From positions 1-20,391 of the forward strand of contig JAVKNF010000028.1 in assembly GCA_031537795.1 (NCBI GenBank): 20,391 nucleotides of DNA, written 5' to 3'. The translations under genes and the position numbers were made by a program. Numbering within the stretch: the stretch's first letter is position 1; every line of letters begins with the position of its first letter. The stretch comes from JAVKNF01 sp031537795. Lineage in GTDB: Bacteria; Pseudomonadota; Alphaproteobacteria; Rickettsiales; Deianiraeaceae. Below, one piece after another: positions 6,832 to 14,851 of this stretch. The notes under the pieces were generated by a model that saw nothing but the letters and a program-made list of their open reading frames with translations, had not been told where the DNA came from and did not search any database.

Positions 6832-8178
6832 ATGAAAAAAGATACAGAAGCCGTCCTTTTAATAGATAACAATAAAACGTTAAAGAGTGTAACTCAACGA
6901 AATAGCCCGGAAAAAGGTAAGGATTTTCTATTTCTTAATTTTGAAAAAAAAGAATCAAATCAACACATTCCAAGCTTCCAAGAACATATTCCAAATTCTC
7001 AATATAATTCAAGATTGACAGGTCAAACTAACGTTGCCAAAAAATTAACATGGAACAATTCAACAGAAAATAAAAATCCAATACAGCAAACTACAGCTTC
7101 AAGAAATAATATACCTAATTATACGCAGCAAGAATCTTTTAATTTTCGTTATAATCATACTCAACCTTTACAAAAAGATTCATCTTTAAATTTTAGAAAA
7201 CCTCAAGAGGAGAGAAGAAAAGAAACTTCAAATATGAAAACAAAAATACAAGAGATGATTCCGTATAATATGGGCCTTTTTGAAAATACTTATAAAGAAA
7301 AATTTCAAGTCAATCCAAATGAATTGAGGAAATTTTTAACGCAAGAAGAGACTAGTCTATTTCTTGATAATAACTATACTTATGTCTTTAATACTTATAC
7401 TATTAATCATGATCTTAACAACAACTCAAGAAAAGACAAGAAACAACTTTACGAGATAGAAGGAAATAAACAATTACAGCAATCATATTATAAGACAGAT
7501 ACAAATAAATCTTATTCATTGCATATTTTTAAAGACAATGAATTAAGGGAGCCTCAAAAAACAATAGAAATTAATTCCTTTCCTGAAGAAAGAAAGAAAG
7601 AGGAAGAAAGAAGGAAAAAGCTAACAGAGAAACCTACAGGGTTTCAATTTAACTCTAAAGTATCTAGTTTTCAAGATAAATCTTCAATTCAATTACCGCC
7701 GGAAAATAGATATGAAATATACGAAGGATCAGCAAGTAATAAGAAGCCGGAAAAAGAAAAATCACTTGAAGAATTGGTTCAAGAATTAGCACAAATTCAG
7801 AAAAATAATGAGGACTTGAGACAAGAATTATCGATTTTAGAAAAAAAAGGTATAAAATTAACATCTTCAAGGAAAAAAGAATCAATGGAAGATAAAGAAA
7901 GAAAAATTAAAAAAATAGAAGAACAACTCCAAAATAATGAAAAAAGAAAAGAAGAGATTTTAAAAGCTAATCCACAATTTAGAAATACAGAATTTGAGGG
8001 CTTAATAATACCAAAATTTTGCTCTTGCGGAAAAGGTGTAAAATGCCGTGAATGTATAGAATTTAGTAACAAGAAAGATGTTTCTTGTTATGATATTAGA
8101 TGCGAAGACCATTTTTGTGGGACTTCTCATTTTCACTTAAGGAAGAAAGGAGAATCTCCTATCGCTTTTAAGTGTTAA
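6832..8178 (+). CDS. Unrecognised low-complexity protein with C-terminal Cys/His cluster
   Basis: I do not recognise this 448-residue protein. It has no signal peptide or membrane segment. Residues 1-260 are Asn/Gln/Lys/Ser-rich and look largely disordered, with two basic-acidic patches (PQEERRKE near 124; PEERKKEEERRKK near 252-264). Residues about 310-375 are strongly charged with heptad-like Leu/Ile spacing, probably a coiled coil. The last 52 residues differ sharply: all cysteines of the protein lie here, as C397-x-C399-x5-C405-x2-C408, then C419-x4-C424-x2-H427-x-C429-x3-H433-x-H435, with C448 last. This looks like a compact zinc-binding module. The architecture resembles secreted effectors of intracellular bacteria, but that is inference. 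Its stop overlaps the convergent pth stop by 4 bases. Repeat copy B lies immediately upstream. Confidence 0.75.
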   Translation: MKKDTEAVLLIDNNKTLKSVTQRNSPEKGKDFLFLNFEKKESNQHIPSFQEHIPNSQYNSRLTGQTNVAKKLTWNNSTENKNPIQQTTASRNNIPNYTQQESFNFRYNHTQPLQKDSSLNFRKPQEERRKETSNMKTKIQEMIPYNMGLFENTYKEKFQVNPNELRKFLTQEETSLFLDNNYTYVFNTYTINHDLNNNSRKDKKQLYEIEGNKQLQQSYYKTDTNKSYSLHIFKDNELREPQKTIEINSFPEERKKEEERRKKLTEKPTGFQFNSKVSSFQDKSSIQLPPENRYEIYEGSASNKKPEKEKSLEELVQELAQIQKNNEDLRQELSILEKKGIKLTSSRKKESMEDKERKIKKIEEQLQNNEKRKEEILKANPQFRNTEFEGLIIPKFCSCGKGVKCRECIEFSNKKDVSCYDIRCEDHFCGTSHFHLRKKGESPIAFKC

Positions 8179-8705
8179 ATTATTAATTTTAAATCTCTTG
8201 CGATATATTCAAATTTCGATTTTATAACTTCTAATTCTTCTTCTTTGAAGTCACTTAAAACAAAGTCAGAGACGGAATTATTGTATTTTTCTGTATTTTT
8301 ACCGACTCCAATGCGAATTCTATGAAAGTCCTTACCTATTTGAGAGTGAATAGATCTAATGCCGTTATGCCCGCCACTTCCTTCTTGATTAAATGAAATT
8401 TTATAGAATCCAATATCTTTTTCAATATCGTCTTGAACCACGAAAATACTATCATTTTTTATTCTATAAAAATCTTTAACCTTTTTAACAGAAATACCAG
8501 ATAAGTTCATATAATTATTAGGTTTTAAAAATATTATATTGTTTTTTTCAAAAATTTCTCCTTCTAAATTCTTATTCAACTTAAATTTTATGTTTCCATA
8601 CAATAAATTTGTGATATAATCTAAAAATATAAAACCAATATTATGTCTAGTAAATTTATATTCATTTCCTTTATTACCTAAACCAACTAGAAGCAAATCA
8701 TTCAT
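8175..8705 (-). CDS. pth: Peptidyl-tRNA hydrolase
   Basis: Pth cleaves the ester bond of peptidyl-tRNAs released by stalled ribosomes, recycling tRNA. The 176 residues contain the family hallmarks: GLGNKGNEY (9-17) with the active-site Asn, TRHNIGF (19-25) with the catalytic His, KPNNYMNLSG (61-70), VVQDDIE (89-95) with the conserved Asp, and GSGGHNGIRS (109-118). It is somewhat shorter than E. coli Pth (194), missing some C-terminal residues, but no key residue is lost. It is last in a four-gene minus-strand operon, with its ATG one base after the porin-like gene's stop, so it is probably co-transcribed from the promoter at 11169-11197. Its 3' end overlaps the convergent upstream-numbered gene by 4 bases. 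Confidence 0.97.
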   Translation of the reverse strand: MNDLLLVGLGNKGNEYKFTRHNIGFIFLDYITNLLYGNIKFKLNKNLEGEIFEKNNIIFLKPNNYMNLSGISVKKVKDFYRIKNDSIFVVQDDIEKDIGFYKISFNQEGSGGHNGIRSIHSQIGKDFHRIRIGVGKNTEKYNNSVSDFVLSDFKEEELEVIKSKFEYIARDLKLII

Positions 8706-8706
8706 A

Positions 8707-10338
8707 TTAGAATATCATACGAATACCAGCAATAAAAACACTTCCTTTCATTGTAATTGCTTGATATGTATTACCAGAAGCATTAATATTTACACTGTGA
8801 GGGCTTAAAATTACATAATTATATTCCAAATAAGGGACAACCATTAAATATTTTAAAGATGTAATTTTGAAATCTGTACCTATAGAAATTAAATCTGTTG
8901 TATTTCCAGAATAAAAACTATGCATATATTGTGTGGAAAAATTCAGAGGACCATAATTTAGAGAGATACCAACTACATGAGAAAATGACCTCATAACACC
9001 GGTTCCAACTGCATAATAACCTCCAGTATTTGGGATTGAATAACCAGCTTTCGGTAAAAGGCTGTCAAGCCAATCATTATAGGCATAAGATATTGCAAGA
9101 TTTTTATAATTTACTTGAACACCGACGGCGAAAGCGTTTAGGTTATTTCTTGCTATGTACCCGTTGTTTAGAAGCGTTGAATTTTGAGTCCCATTTGAGT
9201 TATTGAATATTGAATACATCGCATTAGCTTCTCCTGTTTCATAACTTACAGAAATCGCTATGCCAAATTCTTGAAATTGTTTTTTGTAATTTATAGCAAA
9301 AGATAGATAGTTTTTAACACCTCCACCAATTGTGCCGGACATAACTGTTGATAAGTTATTCATAAAGCCTGTATTTAATGTATTCGGGCTATAACTCATA
9401 CCAAATTGAATTCCACCTAATCTTTTAGTGAAAAATGATATTTTATTGCTTCTTGCCCCTTGAGATGGAATTCCTTGTTTTAAATAAACAGAAGAGACAT
9501 ATGCATTAGTTTGACCATTTCCATTAAATATAGGCTGTCCTATTGAATTTCCTGCTGTGAAACCAGCTTCATTAGGCAAAGTTGGGTAAATCATAAATAT
9601 CGGGCTAAAACTTGAATTTAAAGCATTTGCATCACTTGAATTCATTCCTACTGTGTTATAAATTGAGAAAGAAGAATATCTCCACCAATCTCCATAAGCT
9701 CCACCAGTTCCGCTTGCTATATTTTGGGGGTCAACTCTCATTTTAGAAGCCGCACTAAATACGGAACCTAATTCTATTCTTATAAATTTTGTGTCTAAAT
9801 ATAAATATTCTTGACTTGCAGTTTTTGGATCTGAATCATAATTCTTTACAATAGGAATTGCTATAAATGCTCCAATTTTTAAACTCATTATTTGAAATTC
9901 AGGTGAAATATCTATTTTCGTTCTAATATTCATATCTCCGAAAGTTGAATATAAACCATTCCCATTTCCAAATTGAGGTTGATAAGTTAATTGATTTGGA
10001 TTTAATTCACCAGTTCTAAAATTCTGGTTAAATTTATTATATCCATACTGGAAATCAAATAAGCCTCCTAATTTCAATTTAAACTTTGGTTTTTTAATTG
10101 AATTTTGTTCAGCTTCTGGTTTTTCTTCGTTTTCATTTTCTTTTGTTTTATCTGTAATTTCAATACTGCTATTATTTTTTATATCTTCGTATAAATTTTC
10201 AATTAAGGTGTTTTCTTTTTCATTTTTTTGGTTAATTTTTGTTTCTTGTCTCTTGTTTTCTTTGGAATGTATATTAAAATTTATATTTAGAAAAAATATT
10301 AATAATACAAATATTTGCTTCAAGTGATTATTTTTCAT
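8707..10338 (-). CDS. Porin-like outer-membrane beta-barrel protein
   Basis: Predicted outer-membrane channel of 543 residues. Start ATG at 10338 (MKNNHLKQIFVLLIF) is preferred over an in-frame ATG at 10359 because it begins a clean signal peptide (about 1-25) and couples to the upstream gene by an 11-base overlap. After the signal comes a Lys/Glu/Asn-rich, periplasmic-looking linker to about residue 85. A long region of alternating hydrophobic/polar strands rich in Gly, Tyr, Ser and Asn then begins at KFKLKLGGLFDFQYGYN and ends in the terminal Phe (RMIF), the C-terminal BAM recognition signal. The barrel start and strand style resemble porins of alphaproteobacteria. Substrate cannot be read. 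The charged linker may form a coiled coil or bind peptidoglycan; this is inference. The bamD gene in the same window encodes part of its likely assembly machine. Confidence 0.82.
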   Translation of the reverse strand: MKNNHLKQIFVLLIFFLNINFNIHSKENKRQETKINQKNEKENTLIENLYEDIKNNSSIEITDKTKENENEEKPEAEQNSIKKPKFKLKLGGLFDFQYGYNKFNQNFRTGELNPNQLTYQPQFGNGNGLYSTFGDMNIRTKIDISPEFQIMSLKIGAFIAIPIVKNYDSDPKTASQEYLYLDTKFIRIELGSVFSAASKMRVDPQNIASGTGGAYGDWWRYSSFSIYNTVGMNSSDANALNSSFSPIFMIYPTLPNEAGFTAGNSIGQPIFNGNGQTNAYVSSVYLKQGIPSQGARSNKISFFTKRLGGIQFGMSYSPNTLNTGFMNNLSTVMSGTIGGGVKNYLSFAINYKKQFQEFGIAISVSYETGEANAMYSIFNNSNGTQNSTLLNNGYIARNNLNAFAVGVQVNYKNLAISYAYNDWLDSLLPKAGYSIPNTGGYYAVGTGVMRSFSHVVGISLNYGPLNFSTQYMHSFYSGNTTDLISIGTDFKITSLKYLMVVPYLEYNYVILSPHSVNINASGNTYQAITMKGSVFIAGIRMIF

Positions 10339-10729
10339 GATTATTGTATATAGCTTCAAGTGCTTCTTTACCTTTTATTTTATAATCTTTTTGTAAAGTT
10401 GGGACTAAAATTCTAGTTCTCGTTGTGATTGAATGATTTTTATCCACTCTATTAAGCTTCTGATTCGTTGTTTTTTTATCCTCTAAATGTACTGTATCTT
10501 TATTTCTATTATTAAATTCTCTGTAAAAAATATCCCCATCTTGATATGTCAAAAATACATCAAAATATCTACCTTGATCGTATTCTGTTATTTGATTATC
10601 AACAAGTGTTCCGTTAAGGGTTTTATCAATCTTGTTTATTGTTTTTATGTTTTCTTTTTTGATTTCTTTATTTATTTGCTCTGAATAACTAGATATTATT
10701 ATTGATAAAAATATAAATATAAAAAACAT
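10328..10729 (-). CDS. Small secreted protein of unknown function
   Basis: An unrecognised 133-residue protein with an N-terminal hydrophobic segment (MFFIFIFLSIIISSYS) that reads as a Sec signal peptide, probably cut near residue 16. The remainder is hydrophilic and Lys/Asn/Asp-rich, with an aromatic patch GRYFDVFLTYQDGDIFYREF (53-72) that looks beta-structured. There is no cysteine, so no lipoprotein anchor or disulphide. Its last codons overlap the start of the porin-like gene by 11 bases, so the two are probably translated together, and it may be a periplasmic partner of the porin. No homologue comes to mind. Confidence 0.65.
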   Translation of the reverse strand: MFFIFIFLSIIISSYSEQINKEIKKENIKTINKIDKTLNGTLVDNQITEYDQGRYFDVFLTYQDGDIFYREFNNRNKDTVHLEDKKTTNQKLNRVDKNHSITTRTRILVPTLQKDYKIKGKEALEAIYNNHEK

Positions 10730-10771
10730 ATTTTTTAAATATTAAAAAGAATATAATTCTTTAAAAATCAA

Positions 10772-11152
10772 TTAATCTATAATTTTTATTTGCGGAATAA
10801 CTGGAATTGGTAATTCATTTGGTAATTCTTCAATTTTAAAAGGCATTGGAATTTCATTAGATTTATCGTTAATATACTTTATTTCTCCGTTTTCAGCCGG
10901 TAAATCAATTAAACCTGTAAATTTAGAATCAAGCTCTAACAAAGAATCAAAACTTAATAATACCGCAGAACTCTTCGATTCATTTTTAGGCAAAGATGGA
11001 AAATCTATAGCTTTTGTTAAAGTTAGATCTATAGATATATCAGGTATTAAATTATTGGTTTTAAAAGGGTTCACGCTAGTTAAATCATCAATTATATCTG
11101 AAAATGCAATCATTTTTATTGTCAAAAATATAACAATGATTAAGCTTTTCAT
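10772..11152 (-). CDS. Small secreted protein, first gene of the porin-pth operon
   Basis: An unrecognised 126-residue protein. MKSLIIVIFLTIKMIAFS (1-18) is a typical signal peptide with a plausible cut after AFS. The mature part is acidic with many Pro and Leu, and ends in a Pro-Ile-rich tail (LPNELPIPVIPQIKIID). There is no Cys. Its ATG lies 16 bases downstream of the -10 of a perfect-consensus promoter, which supports it as a real gene in spite of its unknown family. Forty-two bases separate it from the next gene; they include an AT-rich 7-bp hairpin at 10746-10762. A periplasmic or secreted role is inferred only from the signal peptide. Confidence 0.65.
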   Translation of the reverse strand: MKSLIIVIFLTIKMIAFSDIIDDLTSVNPFKTNNLIPDISIDLTLTKAIDFPSLPKNESKSSAVLLSFDSLLELDSKFTGLIDLPAENGEIKYINDKSNEIPMPFKIEELPNELPIPVIPQIKIID

Positions 11153-11168
11153 TTAAACTTTTAAATAA

Positions 11169-11197
11169 ATTATAACATAAAAAATAGAATTTGTCAA
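11169..11197 (-). promoter_or_regulatory. Perfect-consensus sigma-70-type promoter
   Basis: On the minus strand TTGACA (11192-11197) and TATAAT (11169-11174) are separated by exactly 17 bases, matching the vegetative sigma-factor consensus at all 12 positions. Transcription would start about 10 bases before the ATG at 11152, giving a very short leader without a Shine-Dalgarno sequence. It should drive the four-gene operon down to pth. Confidence 0.85.
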
Positions 11198-11299
11198 TTT
11201 TTTAATTTATTTCTTTTATTTATATTATTTTTTAATGTTTTTTTCAAAAATTTACTTGCAAATAAGAAATTATAATTCAGCTTTACAATATATAGATTT

Positions 11300-12577
11300 A
11301 TGCTAAAAAATAACGGAAATAGAATATTTCTTGGTTTCATTTTTGGGATAATATTTGGCATAATTTTTAAGTTTAATAAATTGTTTCTTATTTCTATAGG
11401 TTTTAATTTCTTAAATTTAAAAATAATTGGGGATGTTTTTTTAAATTTAATTAAGATGATGTCAATCCCGTTAATATTTTTTTCAGTGACAGATTCAATT
11501 ATTTCCATAGATGGTTTTTCAAAAAGTGGCAAAGTGATATTAAAATCTATTTCTGTTTTCTTGATAACAACTGTTTTTTGCGTTATTTCAGGAATAATTT
11601 CTGTTTCTTTGTTTAATATTGGAAAATTTAGTAATTTAGATATAAACTCAATAACTTCAAATATATCAGATAGTTTATATAAAATTATAAATAATTATGA
11701 TGTAAATAAAAATAGTTTTTCTGGTTTTATTTTAGATATTATTCCTTCTAATATATTTGAATCTTTTTTAAAAGGTAATTTTTTGCAAATTATTTTTTTT
11801 TCTATCATTATAGGAGTAGCTATCATAAATTCTAAAGAAGATTTAAGAAATATAAAATCTGCAATAAAATCCTTTTCAGCTGTTACAATGAATTCAATTC
11901 AAATGTTAATGAAAATAGCTCCTATTGCTATATTTAGCACTACTGCTTGGCTTTTTTCAACTCAAGATTTTAATTTAATAAAATCATTAGGTCTTTTTAT
12001 AGGTTTAAATTATTTTAATGCTTTTTGTGTTTTATTTTTATGTTACGGTTTTATTATATTTTTTATTTTAAAATTAAATCCTTTTCATTTTTACAGAAAA
12101 GTAAAATCGGTTCAAATTATGGCTTACTTAACAGATAGCACCGCAGTTACTATGCCTACAGCTATGAAGTTATCGGTTGAAAAAATAGGAATCTCAAAAG
12201 AAAAAGTCTCTCTTATTATGCCAATAGGTATGACAATTAATATGAATGGGGGAGCTCTTTATTTAGGCGGTTGTGCAATTTTTTTAGCCCAAGTTTTTGG
12301 CATCGAATTAAATTTTTATAAATATATAACTTTAATAGTTATGTCGACACTTTCAGCTATAGGTACGGCACCAGTCCCTGGTTCAAGTATTCTTTTACTA
12401 GGAGGAATATTAGTTTCAATAGGTATTCCTATAGAAGCTATAGCTATAATATTCCCAATAGATAGAATTCTAGATATGTGCAGAACTGTTGTTAATGTAA
12501 CAGGGGATATTGTTTCCGCTATGATAGTTGATAGATCGGAAAATACATTCAATGAGAAAATTTATAATTCAAATTAA
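11300..12577 (+). CDS. Dicarboxylate/amino acid:cation symporter (DAACS, glutamate-transporter fold)
   Basis: An inner-membrane secondary transporter that imports an acidic amino acid or C4-dicarboxylate with cations. The 425 residues are highly hydrophobic with multiple membrane segments. Family signatures are visible: the first re-entrant loop region as TDSTAVTMP (278-286), the NMDGT-type motif as NMNGG (314-318), the second re-entrant loop GTAPVPGSS (355-363), and DRILDMCRTVVNVTGD (388-403). By alignment with the archaeal GltPh, D392, R395, N399 and D403 correspond to D394, R397, N401 and D405, so side-chain carboxylate recognition by Arg is kept. The NMDGT Asp, a cation ligand in GltPh, is Asn here, and the Thr is Gly. 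The gene stands alone, divergent from the secreted-protein operon. Substrate is probably glutamate, aspartate or a dicarboxylate, useful to an organism living on host metabolites (inference). Confidence 0.92.
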   Translation: MLKNNGNRIFLGFIFGIIFGIIFKFNKLFLISIGFNFLNLKIIGDVFLNLIKMMSIPLIFFSVTDSIISIDGFSKSGKVILKSISVFLITTVFCVISGIISVSLFNIGKFSNLDINSITSNISDSLYKIINNYDVNKNSFSGFILDIIPSNIFESFLKGNFLQIIFFSIIIGVAIINSKEDLRNIKSAIKSFSAVTMNSIQMLMKIAPIAIFSTTAWLFSTQDFNLIKSLGLFIGLNYFNAFCVLFLCYGFIIFFILKLNPFHFYRKVKSVQIMAYLTDSTAVTMPTAMKLSVEKIGISKEKVSLIMPIGMTINMNGGALYLGGCAIFLAQVFGIELNFYKYITLIVMSTLSAIGTAPVPGSSILLLGGILVSIGIPIEAIAIIFPIDRILDMCRTVVNVTGDIVSAMIVDRSENTFNEKIYNSN

Positions 12578-12595
12578 CTAAATTCTATTATCACA

Positions 12596-14725
12596 TCAAT
12601 CCACAAAATAATCCCTAAACCCTGCATTATAGATGGTTGTTGTTCTTGCCGCATAACCTCCTTCTGTTATATAAATAGTTGCATTTTTACCAAAAATATC
12701 TACATCTTTTTCTCCTTCTATTCCCCAGCCAGCATTGCCTCCATATATACAACTTTGATATCCACCTGCTGGCTTACCCCTAATATACAAAAAAGGATAG
12801 GCGCCACCTGTTGAATTATAAACTTGAGCATAAATAATTCCGGCGATTGAAATATTTTTAGGATATGTAAAAACAACGACGAGGTCTGTATTTGTTGCGT
12901 TTACAGAAGAATAATCGGTTATTACAGTATTATATCTAAATTGAGTACCATTTAAAGACATAAAAAACGGCCTAACTCCACTACTAGAACTTATATATTG
13001 TATAGCTCCGATACGTCTATAAAAAGTATATCCGCTAGGCAAATTTGCCATTACTGTGTCGGTTTCAATATTCATCCAAGCTTTTGTTGTTGTGCCATTT
13101 GAAATTAAAAATATTCTATACCAAGCCCCATTTGTTAACGCTCCACCTCTGTCGGTTGTTTGAGTTATATCTAATGTTTGAGAAGATGATAAAATTAAAT
13201 CATAATTATCTTGAATAGAGCGACATTTACCTGTTGCTATATCTAGCTTTGTGTTTGGAGAGGTTGTGTTGTTTGAGATTGCAAGGCCTGATTTGTAGAG
13301 GATTGGGAGTGGGTTGGAAATATTCGCAGAAGTTAAATAACCTGAGTCGTTTGTAAATGAGGAGATATTTGTTGGAATAGTTGGAATTGTGGGTTTGTTA
13401 GAGAGGTCTGTGTAATTAATTTGCAAATTTCCACTTCCTTCTAGGCTTTGAGAATTTATTGTCTTTAAAGGGCGTTTTGTTTGAATTGTTGCAGTTGTTT
13501 CATCTCCTGTATTTATATTTGATGTATTTGAAATAACTATTTTTTGTGCATCAGTGCAATATCTTTTGTTTGTTGAGTCTGATATATTTGCAGTTGTGGT
13601 AGTGTCTGTTGTTGCAGAAGATGACAAAATAGGTTTATTTAAAATCTGGGCTATTCCGGTTGTCGCATTCCAATCTGAATTGACTTGTGACGCAGAGATG
13701 TTTGGTTTGTTTGTTAAGTCATTATAATTTCCACTAAATGCAACAACAGATAAATCATTAAAATATTTTTGAACTTTATTAAAAGCTCCTAAAATTGTAT
13801 CTGTTGCTAAAATTACAGTTCTTGAACTAGAAGCAACAAAACCTATTAAAACAGAAGAGATTGCTCTTAAACCTGTAAAATATTTATTTGTTGGAGTTAT
13901 TGATTCTGGGATATTTTCAGTTGTTAGAATTATGTTTCCTTGTAAAGTCCAACCATTTATAGTTAAAGTGTTCGAAACGGCATTTAAGTTTTGTAAAGCA
14001 ATTGCTTTATTTGTTAAATCAGACAAATTTGCACTTGCATTCAAACCTCCTAAATTTTGCAAAGCAATTGCTGTGTTGGAAACCTCAATTAAATTATTTG
14101 TCTTGTATAAAACATCATTTGAATTTGCTTTTAAATCCAAAGCTATTTTTGTTGCATTAGAAACTGGTTTATTTGCATCGGATGTATTATTAATATTTGA
14201 AAATGAATCATTAATTAAATCAGACATTTTTTTTGGGATTGTGGGTATATTCAATAAATCATTATAATTTCCTGTCTTTGCGATTGTCGCTATATTTGAA
14301 ATTGTTGAAATATCTTGAGTTCCAGTTTGTTGAGAGCGATCTTTTAAAGACGCTAAAGTTGAATCTGAAATTTGAGGCAAATCAACTTCTAGCCAATTTT
14401 TATTTGGGTAAAATCTAAAATATTTATCTTGAGCTTTAGAATAAAATTTCATACCAGTTTTAGGTTGTATAAAAATCCACCCCTTATTTTCATTATATAT
14501 ACATATATTCTGTTTATAATTTTGTAATTCTGAAGATGTATTATTTGATAAAATATATACATTTCCATTTAAAGGATTTATTGGCAAAGAATCGACATTC
14601 AAGTCTTCACAAATTTGATAAATCAAGCTATCTATTGTTAGATAATTATCATTTAGAATCGTCTCTTGAATATCTTCATTTTGCCCTATGTATTGTAATT
14701 GTATATTATCTGATAAATTTGCCAT
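12596..14725 (-). CDS. Phage tail-fibre-like protein with DUF2793-like N-terminus
   Basis: This 709-residue protein looks like a phage tail fibre or receptor-binding protein. Residues about 25-115 (NPLNGNVYILS, NKGWIFIQPKTGMKFY) resemble the DUF2793 domain of alphaproteobacterial phage tails. The middle is a chain of tail-fibre repeats: NYNDLLNIPTIP (153-164), ALQNLGGLNA and ALQNLNAVSN (221-252), SGNYNDLTNKPNIS (331-344), and NYTDLSNKPTIPTIP (437-451) followed by SSFTNDSGYLTS. The Ser/Thr/Gly-rich C-terminus (about 495-709) is a likely receptor-binding tip, with a LPSGYTFYRRIGAIQY stretch (562-577) seen in similar fibres. No other phage gene is nearby: it lies between a transporter and dnaE, so it is a solitary or domesticated fibre. 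There is no signal peptide. The family call rests on pattern memory, not a search. Confidence 0.75.
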   Translation of the reverse strand: MANLSDNIQLQYIGQNEDIQETILNDNYLTIDSLIYQICEDLNVDSLPINPLNGNVYILSNNTSSELQNYKQNICIYNENKGWIFIQPKTGMKFYSKAQDKYFRFYPNKNWLEVDLPQISDSTLASLKDRSQQTGTQDISTISNIATIAKTGNYNDLLNIPTIPKKMSDLINDSFSNINNTSDANKPVSNATKIALDLKANSNDVLYKTNNLIEVSNTAIALQNLGGLNASANLSDLTNKAIALQNLNAVSNTLTINGWTLQGNIILTTENIPESITPTNKYFTGLRAISSVLIGFVASSSRTVILATDTILGAFNKVQKYFNDLSVVAFSGNYNDLTNKPNISASQVNSDWNATTGIAQILNKPILSSSATTDTTTTANISDSTNKRYCTDAQKIVISNTSNINTGDETTATIQTKRPLKTINSQSLEGSGNLQINYTDLSNKPTIPTIPTNISSFTNDSGYLTSANISNPLPILYKSGLAISNNTTSPNTKLDIATGKCRSIQDNYDLILSSSQTLDITQTTDRGGALTNGAWYRIFLISNGTTTKAWMNIETDTVMANLPSGYTFYRRIGAIQYISSSSGVRPFFMSLNGTQFRYNTVITDYSSVNATNTDLVVVFTYPKNISIAGIIYAQVYNSTGGAYPFLYIRGKPAGGYQSCIYGGNAGWGIEGEKDVDIFGKNATIYITEGGYAARTTTIYNAGFRDYFVD

Positions 14726-14805
14726 ATTTTATATTAAAAAAATATTAAAACAAGATTCTTAATTCAGGAAGCAAAATAGAATTATTTTTTAAATTCTAGT
14801 TTTGT

Positions 14806-14832
14806 TTGACAAATAACTAATAATTATATTAA
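14806..14832 (+). promoter_or_regulatory. Possible dnaE promoter
   Basis: TTGACA at 14806-14811 followed by TATTAA at 14827-14832 with a 15-bp spacer, about 20 bases before the GTG start. The -35 is perfect, the -10 is weak and the spacer short. It lies in the 126-base region divergent from the tail-fibre gene. Confidence 0.4.
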
Positions 14833-14851
14833 CATTTTTATATTAATAACC

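Noticed and set aside
10746..10762. Hairpin AAAGAAT-ATA-ATTCTTT as a terminator
   Set aside because: Only one G-C pair and it lies inside a probable operon; such hairpins are expected by chance in this AT-rich DNA.
11194..11532. Minus-strand open frame of 112 codons overlapping the symporter start
   Set aside because: It is a shadow of the transporter gene's AT-rich hydrophobic codons and covers the perfect promoter of the divergent operon.
13932..14267. Plus-strand open frame of 111 codons inside the tail-fibre gene
   Set aside because: It is antisense to the repeat region of the fibre gene and shows no protein family features.
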